43,794 nucleotides of DNA from CAYLJO01 sp964383905 (GCA_964383905.1 CAYLJO010000025.1:1-43794); one strand, 5' to 3'. Counted from the first letter of the stretch, positions 8,290-17,096 are shown. Translations and numbers: made by a program. Notes: a model not told the origin generated them from the sequence alone.

Positions 8290-9195
8290 TTAAGCGGGCG
8301 TGCTGCGGCTGATCTCGACGTCGGCCTCGCGATTGATATCCGGATTCATCATGAAGTTCAGGAGCTTAATGATGTACGGGCGCATCTCGCGGCGGTCAAC
8401 GATGGCGTCTATCATGCCGTGCTCGAGCAGGAACTCGGAGCGTTGAAAATCTTTGGGCAGCTTTTGACGAATTGTTTGCTCGATGACACGCGGGCCGGCA
8501 AAACCGATCAAGGCTTTCGGCTCGGCGATAATGATATCGCCGAGCATGGCGAAGCTCGCCGTCACGCCGCCGGTCGTTGGATCCGTGAGCACGGAGATGA
8601 ACGGCAGGCGGGCTTCGTCAAGCTGCGCGAGCGCGGCGGAGATTTTCGCCATCTGCATCAACGAATGGATGCCTTCCTGCATCCGCGCCCCCCCGGAGGC
8701 GGCGAAGATGATCAGGGCCGCGTGCTCCTTCATGGCACGCTCGACCAGGCGTGTGGCCTTTTCACCGACGGCCGACCCCATCGAGCCGCCGATGAAGAGC
8801 ATGTCCATCGCGCCGGCGAGAACCGTGTGGCCGCCGACCCGCCCGCGCCCACTGATAATCGCCTCCGGCAGGCCCGAGATGCGACGGGCCTGCTTAAGAC
8901 GCTCCGGGTAGGGTTTACTGTCAACGAACTCCAGCGGGTCGATTGAGATCACTTCCGCGTCCAGTTCTTCATACTGGCCGTCGTCGAAGATCAAGGCGAG
9001 ACGTTCGCGCGCGCCGATGCGGAAATGATAGCCGCAATGCTGGCAGACCTGGAGTGATTCTTCGAGGTCACGCTTGTAAAGCGCCGCGCCGCACTCCTCG
9101 CATTTCACGAAGACTTTTTCGGTCTTCACCACCCGCTCCCCGGCGGGCACGGGCTCGATCTTCTGATTCTTTTTACGAAACCAGGGCCTCGGCAT
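8290..9195 (-). CDS. accD: acetyl-CoA carboxylase carboxyltransferase subunit beta
   Basis: 301 residues. An N-terminal C4 zinc ribbon is complete (Cys at about 32, 35, 51 and 54: CEECG and CQHCG). The crotonase-like carboxyltransferase domain follows, with the conserved SGGARMQEG and PTTGGVTASFAMLGD oxyanion-hole segments and GFAGPRVIEQT. With AccA it moves the carboxyl group from carboxybiotin to acetyl-CoA, making malonyl-CoA for fatty-acid synthesis. No accA, accB or accC is in the window. The gene sits between cobO and folC on the minus strand. Confidence 0.96.
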   Translation of the reverse strand: MPRPWFRKKNQKIEPVPAGERVVKTEKVFVKCEECGAALYKRDLEESLQVCQHCGYHFRIGARERLALIFDDGQYEELDAEVISIDPLEFVDSKPYPERLKQARRISGLPEAIISGRGRVGGHTVLAGAMDMLFIGGSMGSAVGEKATRLVERAMKEHAALIIFAASGGARMQEGIHSLMQMAKISAALAQLDEARLPFISVLTDPTTGGVTASFAMLGDIIIAEPKALIGFAGPRVIEQTIRQKLPKDFQRSEFLLEHGMIDAIVDRREMRPYIIKLLNFMMNPDINREADVEISRSTPA

Positions 9196-9281
9196 AGGTC
9201 TCTACAGAAAGAAGCGCTTCACCAACCCCTTGATTTAAGGTCGAACGGCAAGCGAGGACGGCGCGAGAGTAACATAAAAAG

Positions 9282-9334
9282 GATGAACGCTGAAAGATGA
9301 ATAAAAACTCCAGTTCATCGCCGCGGCGTTCATC
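9282..9334. repeat. intergenic hairpin repeat, family B copy 1
   Basis: Located between cobO and accD. Outer arms GATGAACGC (9282-9290) and GCGTTCATC (9326-9334) are perfect complements. Inner arms GATGAA (9296-9301) and TTCATC (9314-9319) also pair, with the loop containing TAAAAACTCCAG. It shares the GATGAATAAAAA-TTCATCG-CGGCGTTCAT theme with the copies at 11.0 and 11.5 kb. Confidence 0.65.
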
Positions 9335-9342
9335 ATTCACCC

Positions 9343-9921
9343 TTAGAACTCTATCCCCTGCTGCGCGTAAATGCCGGCGTTGAAGGGGTGCTTAACCTCG
9401 CGCATCTCCGTGACCAGATCGGCGGCTTCGACGAGCGCCGCGGGGGCGTTGCGGCCCGTCACGACGATGTGCAGCGCGGGCTGTGCGCGCCGCGCCGCCC
9501 GGAACTCTTCAAGAACTTCCTCAACGGGCAGCATTTGATAGCTGAGCACGTAGACGAGCTCATCGAATACCAGCATGTCATACTCGCCGTCGCGCAGCTT
9601 CTCCACGCACAACGCCCACGTCTCACGCGCGGTCCGGCGGTCCTGTTCCGGGTTCTTCGTATCCCACGTGAACCCGTCGCCCATCGTGTGCACTTCAATG
9701 CCGAGTTTTTCCGCCGCGACGTGCTCGCCGTAACGGTCGTTTCGCGACTTCATGAATTGGATCATGCAGCACTTGAGGCCGCGCCCGGCGGCGCGCATCA
9801 TCAAGCCCAGCGCGCACGTCGTCTTGCCCTTGCCGTTCCCCGTATTAACGATGAGCAGCCCGCGCGTCTTCTCCTGATAATCCTCGCGCCGCCATTTATA
9901 CCGCTTCTCTTTAACAGACAT
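9343..9921 (-). CDS. cobO: cob(I)yrinic acid a,c-diamide adenosyltransferase (CobO/BtuR type)
   Basis: 192 residues. The P-loop GNGKGKTTCALGL is near residues 28-40 and the acidic Walker-B-like VFDELVYVL is near 120. The VVTGRNAP and the C-terminal EMREVKHPFNAGIYAQQGIEF are diagnostic of the CobA/CobO/BtuR family. It transfers the adenosyl group of ATP to cobalt(I) corrinoids to make the coenzyme-B12 form. No other cobalamin gene and no cobalamin riboswitch is visible nearby, so salvage rather than de novo synthesis is as likely. It lies 29 bases after the nrnA stop. Confidence 0.94.
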   Translation of the reverse strand: MSVKEKRYKWRREDYQEKTRGLLIVNTGNGKGKTTCALGLMMRAAGRGLKCCMIQFMKSRNDRYGEHVAAEKLGIEVHTMGDGFTWDTKNPEQDRRTARETWALCVEKLRDGEYDMLVFDELVYVLSYQMLPVEEVLEEFRAARRAQPALHIVVTGRNAPAALVEAADLVTEMREVKHPFNAGIYAQQGIEF

Positions 9922-9950
9922 AGGCTGTGGCGGGGGCCGATCACTAGTCC

Positions 9951-10970
9951 CTAGCCCCGGACCCCCGCTTTCTCCGGCGGCGAAGAATGAATAAGCGCAT
10001 CTTCCGTGATGTCACCGCCCACGCGATCCACCGCGTCCTGCAGCAGGCGCACGATCTTGCTTTCGGTCTCCTCCCAGCCGCCCTGAAGCGTGCATCCGGC
10101 CGCGTTGCGGTGACCGCCGCCGCCGAACTGCTCCGCGATCCGCGCCACGTTGACCTCACCTTTCGAGCGCAGGCTCGTCCGATAGACGCCGGGCGCGCAC
10201 TCTTTCAGCAGCGCCACCGCCTCAACCTCACCGACGCTCAGCGGGTAGTTGACGAAGCCGTCGCCGTCCTCCTCGGACGCGCCCGCGCGCCTTTGCATCT
10301 CGAGCGTCTGGCGCATACACGCGACGCGGCCCGAGGGGTCGCGGCGGGCGGTCGAAAGCACCTCGGCGAGCAGCTCGATCTTGCTCCATGAATAACTGCT
10401 GAAAACCGCCTCCGACACTTTGGCGGGCTTGACGCCGGCGCGCACCAGCTCGGACGCGATCTTGAACGTGCGCTCGGTGGTGTTGGAATAGTGAAATGAT
10501 CCGGTGTCGGTGATCAGCGCGGTGTACACGCACTCGGCAATCTCTTTCGTCACGCGCACGCCGACCGCCTTGCAGAGGTTGTAGATCATCTCGCCGACCG
10601 CCGACGCGGTGGAGTCGATCCAGTTGATTGTACCGAAGAGCGCGGTCGTCGAATGGTGGTCGATGTTGACGACGAGCTGTTTGTCCAGATCAAGGAGACC
10701 GGGGCGCGTGATGTCGGAACATTCGATGACGAACACGGCGTCATACTCTCGGTCAACGGCGGGCGTGACGCGAACGTCCGCGGCCCCCGGAAGCTTCTGG
10801 TATGAGTGCGGGACGGGGTCGCGCATGATGACATCCGGTTCCTTGCCGAGAGCATGCAGGAGCCAGTAGAGGCCCAACGACGAGCCCAAGCTGTCACCGT
10901 CGGGGCGTACGTGGGAGGTGATGGCAAAGCGACCTTTCGCCTCGACCAGCTCGACGACTTGGCTAAGCAT
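9951..10970 (-). CDS. nrnA: DHH/DHHA1 phosphoesterase, NrnA-type (nanoRNase / pAp phosphatase)
   Basis: 339 residues. The DHH domain shows the metal-binding HVRPDGDSLGS near residue 20, a conserved D in VIECSD, and the NIDHHSTT signature near 107. The C-terminal DHHA1 domain ends with the glycine-rich GGGGHRNAAGC. NrnA-type enzymes degrade 2-5 nucleotide RNAs and pAp in the cytoplasm. Its place directly after rbfA in the rimP-nusA-infB cluster is widespread among bacteria. The usual next gene, truB, is not here; cobO follows instead. Confidence 0.93.
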   Translation of the reverse strand: MLSQVVELVEAKGRFAITSHVRPDGDSLGSSLGLYWLLHALGKEPDVIMRDPVPHSYQKLPGAADVRVTPAVDREYDAVFVIECSDITRPGLLDLDKQLVVNIDHHSTTALFGTINWIDSTASAVGEMIYNLCKAVGVRVTKEIAECVYTALITDTGSFHYSNTTERTFKIASELVRAGVKPAKVSEAVFSSYSWSKIELLAEVLSTARRDPSGRVACMRQTLEMQRRAGASEEDGDGFVNYPLSVGEVEAVALLKECAPGVYRTSLRSKGEVNVARIAEQFGGGGHRNAAGCTLQGGWEETESKIVRLLQDAVDRVGGDITEDALIHSSPPEKAGVRG

Positions 10971-11000
10971 CTTGTTTTAGTCGAATGATGAACGATGAAC

Positions 11001-11047
11001 GCCGCGGCGATGAATGAAAAGAAGGTCTTTCTCCTCATCGCGGCGGC
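11001..11047. repeat. intergenic hairpin repeat, family B copy 2
   Basis: Arms GCCGCGGCGATGA (11001-11013) and TCATCGCGGCGGC (11035-11047) pair with two mismatches around a loop containing AATGAAAAGAAGG. It lies in the rbfA-nrnA spacer and its right arm covers the rbfA stop codon. It is flanked on the left by a direct ATGATGAACGATGAACGCC run like that of copy 3. Confidence 0.6.
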
Positions 11048-11463
11048 GTCCCGCGTTCGGCGTTCGACTCTGTTTCTCCTCTCTCCGCTTTGTCAGGAGT
11101 CTCTTGTGCCGGAGCCTGGTGCTCCCACTCTCGCTCGATATTCGCCAGTAATTGATCCACGCGCGCGCCTCGTTCCTCGGCCGTATCGCGGACGAAATGG
11201 ATCTCCGGCGTATGACGCAAATTGAGCGAAAAACCCAACTGCTTGCGCACGTACGGCGCGGCGTGGCGCAACGCGCCGAGGGCCGCCTGCTTTTCGGCCT
11301 CGTCGCCCGCCACGGTCACGTAAACGCGTGCGTCGCGCAAATTCTCGGACAGGCGCACGTCCGTCACGGTGACCATCGTCACGCGCGGATCGTCCAGCTC
11401 AAAGCCGACGATCTGGGTGATCTCCTCCCGCAGCATGTCTGCGATTCTCTCAGGGCGACGCAT
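11035..11463 (-). CDS. rbfA: 30S ribosome-binding factor A
   Basis: 142 residues from the ATG at 11463 (MRRPERIADMLREEI). A longer in-frame start at 11535 would translate the hairpin repeat and is unlikely. The KH-like fold shows the family marks DDPRVTMVTVTDVRLS, DLRDARVYVTV-like ENLRDARVYVTV, and LRHTPEIHFVRD. RbfA matures the 16S 5' end in the small subunit and aids cold adaptation. A charged tail of about 30 residues (QETPDKAERGE...) extends beyond the fold. It stands between infB and nrnA in the translation operon. Confidence 0.94.
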   Translation of the reverse strand: MRRPERIADMLREEITQIVGFELDDPRVTMVTVTDVRLSENLRDARVYVTVAGDEAEKQAALGALRHAAPYVRKQLGFSLNLRHTPEIHFVRDTAEERGARVDQLLANIEREWEHQAPAQETPDKAERGETESNAERGTPPR

Positions 11464-11489
11464 CGTAAAAGCAAATGATGAACGATGGG

Positions 11490-11530
11490 CGCCGCAACGA
11501 TGAATAAAAATTCGGTTCATCGTTGCGGCG
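11490..11530. repeat. intergenic hairpin repeat, family B copy 3
   Basis: Perfect inverted repeat: CGCCGCAACGATGAA (11490-11504) pairs with its complement at 11516-11530 around the loop TAAAAATTCGG. It fills most of the 75-base infB-rbfA spacer. The intact long stem inside an operon suggests an RNA hairpin that could modulate the message. The similar copies at 9.3 and 11.0 kb argue for a mobile REP-like family. Confidence 0.75.
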
Positions 11531-11538
11531 TTCATACT

Positions 11539-14361
11539 TCATAACTCGGTAGCGGCGACCTTCTCGATGATATAAGCTTCGATCTGATCACCGACCTTGA
11601 TGTCGTTAAAGTTTTCCAGGCCGATGCCGCAGTCAAAGCCCTGGCGGACCTCCGAGACGTCGTCTTTGAAACGGCGCAGGGAGGCGATGCCGCCTTCCCA
11701 CGCCACCACGCCGTCGCGTATGAGGCGCGCGCGCGCGTTACGGCGCACCGTGCCGTCGATGACCATGCAGCCCGCCACGGCCCCTACTTTCGGCACGCGG
11801 AAGATTTCGCGTATCTCGGCTTTGCCGAGGATACGCTCTTTCTCCACCGCCTCGAGCATACCGATCATGGCCGCGCGAATCTCTTCTTCAACCTTGTAGA
11901 TGATCGAGTGGAGGCGGACGTCGACGTGTTCCTGCTTGGCGAGGTCGGCGGCCCGCACTTCGGGACGAACGTTAAAGCCGATGATGACGACCGCCGTAGA
12001 CGAAGCGCCCGCCTGCGTGGCGGAGGCGAGCAGCACATCGGATTCCGTGATCGCGCCGACGCCGGAGCGGATGACCTTGACCTTCACCTGATCGGTCGAG
12101 AGTTTCTGCAGCGTTGACTTCAGGACTTCGACCGACCCCTGCACGTCGGCCTTAATGATCACCAGCAGCTCTTTGACTTCCGTCTGGCCGAGGGCCTCGA
12201 TGCCGCGCTTGGTGGTTTGCAGCAGTGTGTTCTGCCGGACCACCATCTGGCGGTGCTGCGAGATCTGCTGGGCGCGCGTGATGTCGGCCACGACCTGGAA
12301 GGATTCACCCGCCTGCGGGACGCCTTGCAGACCGAGCACCTCGACGGGCGTGGCGGGGCCGGCCTCCGTGATCGCTTCGCCGCGGTCATTAAACATCGCA
12401 CGCACCCTCCCGAAAATTTGCCCGACGATGAACGGGTCATGAATGCGCAAGGTGCCCTGCTGCACAAGCACGGTGGCGACCGCGCCGCGCCCGCGGTCGA
12501 GCTTCGCCTCCAGTACGACGCCCGAGGCGAGCCGGGTCGGGCTGGCGCGCAGGTTCAAAATATCTGAAGTGAGCAGAATGGTTTCCAGCAGCGTGTCCAG
12601 ATTTTGGCGCTTCTTCGCCGAGACCAGGACCATTTCCGTGTCGCCGCCCCACTCGACGGGCTGCAACCCCTGATTGGCAAGCTCCTGCTTAACGCGGTCG
12701 GGGTTGGCATCCGGCCTGTCGATCTTGTTGATGGCGACGACGATCGGCACGCCCGCCGCGCGCGAGTGCTCGATCGCTTCAATCGTCTGCGGCATCACGC
12801 CGTCGTCGGCGGCGACGACGAGGACGACGATATCGGTCGCTTTCGCGCCGCGCGCACGCATCATCGTGAAGGCTTCGTGGCCCGGCGTGTCAAGAAAGAC
12901 GACGCGGCGGGTCTCGCCCGGGTTGTCAGGGTTCGGGACCTGAACGCTGTAGGCGCCGATATGCTGTGTAATGCCGCCGGCCTCACCCGCCGCGACGTCG
13001 GTCGCGCGGATGGCGTCGAGCAGCGAAGTCTTGCCGTGGTCCACGTGGCCCATGACGGTGACGACCGGTGCGCGCGGCGTCTCCACGTCGTCGGCGTCGG
13101 CGGCGATCAGCTCTTCGAACTCCTCTTCGGCGACCATCTCTTCGAACGGCACGAAGGCCACGTCGTAGCCGAAGCGTCTGCCGAGATCGACGGCGATGTC
13201 ATCGTTCAAAGGTTGATTGATGGTCGCGAACACGCCGCGCTGCAGCAGCAGCGTCACGACATCCTTCGGCTTGATGCCGAGCTTTTCCGCGAACTCTTTA
13301 ACGGTCGAGCCCTCGACGAGGCGCACGGGCTTAAGCTCGCCGGGGATCGTGGCGACGTCGAGCCGACCGGCAATGCGGTCTTCCAGCGACAGAACTTTTG
13401 GCGGCGGCATAAAGTCGCGATCACCAAAGCGCCCGCCCTTGCCGCCGTCCTGTACCTTGCCTTTGGCGCGTGCGCCGGACCGAGAAGCGCGCCGCCCGCG
13501 GCCGCGCGCCTCGCCCGGCTGCGGTATGTAAGTGATTTGCGGTTTGGTCGTCTCGCCGGGCGTACCGCCGAGTTCCAGGCGCGGGCTCGTCGCGCGTGAG
13601 CCACGCTGTTCCCCGCGCTCACGCTGCTGCTCGCCGCGCACCGCGCGTTCCTGACGTTCGCGCCGCTCGCGCGGGGTCGGCGGTGCCGGGGGCGGTGTCA
13701 CGGGCATGGGCGCACGCTCGCCGGGTCGTATCCCCGCGTTGAGGGCTTCGACCGTCGGCCGCAGAACCCTGACTTGCTTAGACGGCGGCGGTGACACCGG
13801 GCGCGGGGGCTCGGTTTGAGTCGTATCCGGGAACTGCAGAATTTCGCCTCCTGTTGCCGTAGATGCAGGCGCTTCGGTTATTCCGGCCGTTTGCGGCACG
13901 GGCGCTGAACCGGTCGGGCCCGCCGTTTCCTGGCTTGTTGCCGGCTGAGGCTCTCTGGCGGTTGCGGCGGGTGGTTCGGCCCGGGTGGCGGGCGCGAGCT
14001 TTTTGATCACGCGCGCCGTCGCCGTAGGCTTAGCCGCAGGGGTGCGCTCGGCCGCCGGCCGCGCCGGTTCGCTCTTTACCGCTTCGGGTGCCTGGACCGG
14101 CGGCGCCTCCTCGGAAACGGGCGCCCCCTCCTCGACGGCCGGGCGCGTGGCTTTTTTGACGACGCGGACGGCGCGGGGCGAGGTCGCCTCTTTTTTCGGG
14201 AAATATTTACTGCGTATTTTGTCGGCCAACTCCTTAGAGATCGAGTTAGACGGCACACTGACGTCAACGCCCTCGCGCCGCACCTCCTCGATAAGACGCT
14301 TCGAGTCAAGCTTGAGTTCTTTAGCCAGATCGTACAGGCGAACCTTGGAAGTAACGGTCAT
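11539..14361 (-). CDS. infB: translation initiation factor IF-2
   Basis: 940 residues. The start ATG at 14361 has a good AAGGAG site. Residues 1-50 are an IF2-N fold (VRLYDLAKELKLDSKRLIEEV). Residues 65-320 are a low-complexity Pro/Ala/Arg-rich linker, and a second IF2-N motif is near 345 (TVKEFAEKLGIKPKDVVTLLL). The GTPase domain begins near 432: VTVMGHVDHGKTSL (G1), DTPGHEAF (G3), NKID (G4) and SAK (G5). C-terminal domains bind fMet-tRNA. It delivers initiator tRNA to the 30S subunit. The gene follows nusA after a 174-base hairpin-rich gap, in which no ylxR or ribosomal L7Ae-like gene is seen. Confidence 0.97.
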   Translation of the reverse strand: MTVTSKVRLYDLAKELKLDSKRLIEEVRREGVDVSVPSNSISKELADKIRSKYFPKKEATSPRAVRVVKKATRPAVEEGAPVSEEAPPVQAPEAVKSEPARPAAERTPAAKPTATARVIKKLAPATRAEPPAATAREPQPATSQETAGPTGSAPVPQTAGITEAPASTATGGEILQFPDTTQTEPPRPVSPPPSKQVRVLRPTVEALNAGIRPGERAPMPVTPPPAPPTPRERRERQERAVRGEQQRERGEQRGSRATSPRLELGGTPGETTKPQITYIPQPGEARGRGRRASRSGARAKGKVQDGGKGGRFGDRDFMPPPKVLSLEDRIAGRLDVATIPGELKPVRLVEGSTVKEFAEKLGIKPKDVVTLLLQRGVFATINQPLNDDIAVDLGRRFGYDVAFVPFEEMVAEEEFEELIAADADDVETPRAPVVTVMGHVDHGKTSLLDAIRATDVAAGEAGGITQHIGAYSVQVPNPDNPGETRRVVFLDTPGHEAFTMMRARGAKATDIVVLVVAADDGVMPQTIEAIEHSRAAGVPIVVAINKIDRPDANPDRVKQELANQGLQPVEWGGDTEMVLVSAKKRQNLDTLLETILLTSDILNLRASPTRLASGVVLEAKLDRGRGAVATVLVQQGTLRIHDPFIVGQIFGRVRAMFNDRGEAITEAGPATPVEVLGLQGVPQAGESFQVVADITRAQQISQHRQMVVRQNTLLQTTKRGIEALGQTEVKELLVIIKADVQGSVEVLKSTLQKLSTDQVKVKVIRSGVGAITESDVLLASATQAGASSTAVVIIGFNVRPEVRAADLAKQEHVDVRLHSIIYKVEEEIRAAMIGMLEAVEKERILGKAEIREIFRVPKVGAVAGCMVIDGTVRRNARARLIRDGVVAWEGGIASLRRFKDDVSEVRQGFDCGIGLENFNDIKVGDQIEAYIIEKVAATEL

Positions 14362-14399
14362 GCACTCCTTCTTCGACGCTATAATAAGAACGGCGTCGT

Positions 14400-14454
14400 G
14401 CGCTTCAAAAGGTGATTTAGTGTCTATCCGCCCACGTCACCTTTTGCGAAGCGC
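14400..14454. repeat. hairpin in the nusA-infB spacer
   Basis: Arms GCGCTTCAAAAGGTGA (14400-14415) and TCACCTTTTGCGAAGCGC (14437-14454) pair along their length apart from a two-base bulge. The loop is TTTAGTGTCTATCCGCCCACG. With the next hairpin (14495-14530) it gives two consecutive stems upstream of infB on the minus strand. Confidence 0.6.
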
Positions 14455-14494
14455 TCTCTTCAGAAGAGCACAACCGCAGAAAGCGGCGGGGGAG

Positions 14495-14530
14495 GTGGGC
14501 GGTGCGCGCTCACGGTTTGCGCGCGCCCAC
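14495..14530 (-). other. GC-rich stem-loop just after the nusA stop
   Basis: GTGGGCGGTGCGCGC (14495-14509) can pair with GCGCGCGCCCAC (14519-14530) with a small bulge, loop TCACGGTTT. It begins six bases after the nusA stop on the minus strand. No T-run follows, so it may attenuate or process the nusA-infB message rather than end it. Function is inferred from position only. Confidence 0.5.
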
Positions 14531-14535
14531 TCGGT

Positions 14536-16395
14536 TTACTTGGCCGCATGAGTGGAAGCATCCGTCGGCTTCTCGTCTTCTGGGCTCTCGACCGGCGCGG
14601 CCTCTTCACGATAGGACGGTACGGGAGCGGATGTTGTTTGAACTTCCGGAGCGGAGGCTTCCGAAGCAAAATCTGAGCGTGGCGAGAAGGGCGCTTCTTC
14701 CTCAACCGGAGGCTGGCCTTCACCGACACGGCCCGCGGCTTCTATCTCGGCCGCGCCGGTGGACGTGATGTCCGGCCCCGGCGTGATCGTATCAGTACGC
14801 AAATCACGCCCGGGCTCTTGCAGCCGGAGCTCGTCCGCCGTCATCGGGTCGGCTTCGGTGAGCGCAACCGGATGAGCAGCGTATTCGGCGCGTACGTTGG
14901 GTTCGGCCGTAAACGGCGTGCCTTCCTCAACCGCTTCATCGTAACCTCTGGCAATCATCTCTTCCGGCGGATCAATATCACCCGGGTCAATCGTCGGATC
15001 GGGCTCGGCGGAGACGGCGTGCTGCTCAATCGGCTGCCCGACCATTTCTGCCGCGGTGTGATCCGTCGCCCCGACCTCTTCTCCCGCCGCGGCGGCCTCT
15101 CCCCCTGCTTCATCCGGCTTGCTCGCATCACGCGCGCTGATGACCGCCCGGGCGGCGTTCAGGATCGATTCCGCTTCGTCGAGGCTGACGTCTAAATACT
15201 CGACTAGGTCGTCAACGGAAGTGCTGGCGAGCGCGTCAATATCATTGATCCCGTGTTCGGCGAGTGCCGAGGCGGTCGTCGTCGTGACGCCCTCGATCGC
15301 GGAGAGCGGCACGGAGCCGCCCGAAGCGATAAGCGCGCCCATCTGTTCGGCGACCTCACGCTTGAGCTCTTCTTCGCTGCGGATGTCTATGTTCCAGCCG
15401 ACCAATTTCGTCGCCAGCCGGACGTTCTGCCCGCGCTTTCCGATGGCGAGTGAAAGCTGGTCCTCGTTGACGATCACTTCCATCTGCCGCTGCTCGATGT
15501 CTGTAATGCGCACCTGATTGACCTTGGCGGGCGAGAGCGCGTTGGCGGCAAAAACGGAAGGCTCGTCGGACCATTCGATGATATCGATCTTCTCGCCGCG
15601 CAACTCGCGGATGATCGCCTGCACGCGCGACCCCTTCATGCCGACGCAGGCGCCGACGGGGTCGACGTCGCGCTCGTTAGACGCGACGGCAATCTTGGCC
15701 CGCTCGCCGGGCTCGCGGACGGCCGATTTGATCACCACCGTCTCGTCATAAATCTCAGGCACTTCCATCTCGAACAGGCGGCGCAACAGCTCGGGCGACG
15801 TGCGCGAGACTTCGACCTGCGGCCCCTTTGATTCCTTCGACACGTTGTTGATGACCACACGAATTCTTTCGCCCTGGTTCCACTGCTCGCCGCGCGACTG
15901 CTGCGAGCGCGGCAGAATGGCTTCCAGGTTGCCGAGGTCAACAATGATATTGCCGCGCTCGAAACGTTTGACGAAGCCGTTGACGAGATCGCCGATCTTG
16001 TCAACGTATTGCTCGTAAATATTGGAGCGGACGGCGTCGCGGACTTTCTGGAAAAGGATCTGCTTGGCCGTTTGCGCGGCGATGCGCCCGAGTTCTTCCA
16101 TCGGCAAAGGCAGCAGGAGCGCATCACCGATCTCAACGTCATCGCCGGCCATCTCGCGCGCCTCGACGATCGAAAGCTCGGTGGCAGGGTTGGTGACTTC
16201 GTCAACGACCACTTTGGAGGCGGAAAGCTCAATGCCGGTCTCGGGGTTCCAGTCAACCTGGATGTCCTCACCGGACCTGAACTGTTTCTTGGCCGCCGCG
16301 CGCACAGCTTCTTTCATGGCATCAATAACCAGCTCACGGTCAATGCCTTGCTCCTGACAAAGGGCGTCGATGTTTTGCGCGATCGATGTGCTCAT
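14536..16395 (-). CDS. nusA: transcription termination/antitermination factor NusA
   Basis: 619 residues. In order: the RNA-polymerase-binding N-domain (residues 1-130, IDRELVIDAMKEAVRAAAKK), an S1 domain (about 140-200, GDLVNGFVKRFERGNIIVDL), two KH domains (about 230-370, with PVGACVGMKGSRVQAI and SLAIGKRGQNVRLA), then two helix-hairpin-helix-like units (about 375-440). A Glu/Pro-rich, probably disordered tail of some 175 residues follows, longer than in most NusA proteins. NusA controls pausing, termination and antitermination. It lies between rimP and infB in the conserved cluster, 69 bases after the rimP stop. Confidence 0.96.
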   Translation of the reverse strand: MSTSIAQNIDALCQEQGIDRELVIDAMKEAVRAAAKKQFRSGEDIQVDWNPETGIELSASKVVVDEVTNPATELSIVEAREMAGDDVEIGDALLLPLPMEELGRIAAQTAKQILFQKVRDAVRSNIYEQYVDKIGDLVNGFVKRFERGNIIVDLGNLEAILPRSQQSRGEQWNQGERIRVVINNVSKESKGPQVEVSRTSPELLRRLFEMEVPEIYDETVVIKSAVREPGERAKIAVASNERDVDPVGACVGMKGSRVQAIIRELRGEKIDIIEWSDEPSVFAANALSPAKVNQVRITDIEQRQMEVIVNEDQLSLAIGKRGQNVRLATKLVGWNIDIRSEEELKREVAEQMGALIASGGSVPLSAIEGVTTTTASALAEHGINDIDALASTSVDDLVEYLDVSLDEAESILNAARAVISARDASKPDEAGGEAAAAGEEVGATDHTAAEMVGQPIEQHAVSAEPDPTIDPGDIDPPEEMIARGYDEAVEEGTPFTAEPNVRAEYAAHPVALTEADPMTADELRLQEPGRDLRTDTITPGPDITSTGAAEIEAAGRVGEGQPPVEEEAPFSPRSDFASEASAPEVQTTSAPVPSYREEAAPVESPEDEKPTDASTHAAK

Positions 16396-16464
16396 TTCCT
16401 ATCTCTTTCCGGCCGGCCCGGGCGCGGCAAAGGGTGCGGCGCTCTGTGCCTATTCAGTTGTTAT

Positions 16465-17007
16465 TCAGTTGTGCTTGTGGCCGCCCGTTTTAGCAGCGGC
16501 ACCGGCGGCCATCTCGCGCTCTTTGGTGCGACGAAACTCTTCTTCCACGTCCACTTCAAGATTCGCTTTGACAATCGCTTCCAGTGGTAGGCGGACCCGC
16601 CCGCTCGTTTTATCGTCAAAGACCACGTGCTCGTCTTCGAGGCCGATGATCCGCCCGCGGAAATTGCGCTGGCCGTCGATGGGCGTGCGCGACTTCACCC
16701 TGGCGAGCCTGCCCGCGAAACGCTGATAGTCCGCGCGCTTGTACAGCCCGCGCTCTAGGCCCGGCGAGGATACCTCCAGCGTATAGGCTGAATGGATGAA
16801 GTCTTCCACGTCCAAGACTGTGCCGACGTGCAGGCTCATCTCGGAACAATCCTCGTGCGTCACGCCCCCCGGCTTGTCAATAAAGATGCGCACGGTGGGC
16901 TTGCCTTCCGGCCCCGCGACCTCCGCGTGAACAAGCTCGAGTCCGCGGGCTCGCGCGGCGCGCTCGGCGATCTCCCGCACCCGCTCTTCAATAGAACCCG
17001 CACCCAT
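16465..17007 (-). CDS. rimP: ribosome maturation factor RimP
   Basis: 180 residues. N-domain: ERVREIAERAARARGLELV, VRIFIDKPGGVTHEDC and the signature EVSSPGLERGLYKRADYQRFAG. The C-terminal SH3-like domain (RNFRGRIIGLEDEHVVFD) is followed by a charged tail ending in GGHKHN. RimP helps assemble the 30S 3' domain. The ATG at 17007 is preceded by TTGGAGG. It is the first gene of the rimP-nusA-infB-rbfA-nrnA run, with a sigma-70-like promoter about 90 bases upstream. Confidence 0.94.
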   Translation of the reverse strand: MGAGSIEERVREIAERAARARGLELVHAEVAGPEGKPTVRIFIDKPGGVTHEDCSEMSLHVGTVLDVEDFIHSAYTLEVSSPGLERGLYKRADYQRFAGRLARVKSRTPIDGQRNFRGRIIGLEDEHVVFDDKTSGRVRLPLEAIVKANLEVDVEEEFRRTKEREMAAGAAAKTGGHKHN

Positions 17008-17096
17008 GGCTCGCCTCCAAAAAACGTCTCGCGCGCAAAAGAAAAAGTGGGCGCGAACCCACCGGATGACACCGCCGCGCTCCGAGTAAGCTAATA

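Noticed and set aside
9922..9950. Cobalamin riboswitch before cobO
   Set aside because: The spacer is only 29 bases; no B12-box-like sequence.
11464..11535. Upstream extension of rbfA to 11535
   Set aside because: Would translate the hairpin repeat; the family N-terminus begins at MRRPERIADM.
12604..13599. Long rightward open frame of 331 codons
   Set aside because: Lies wholly antisense inside infB, is rich in Arg/Asp/His/Val as GC-rich mirror frames are, and matches no family.
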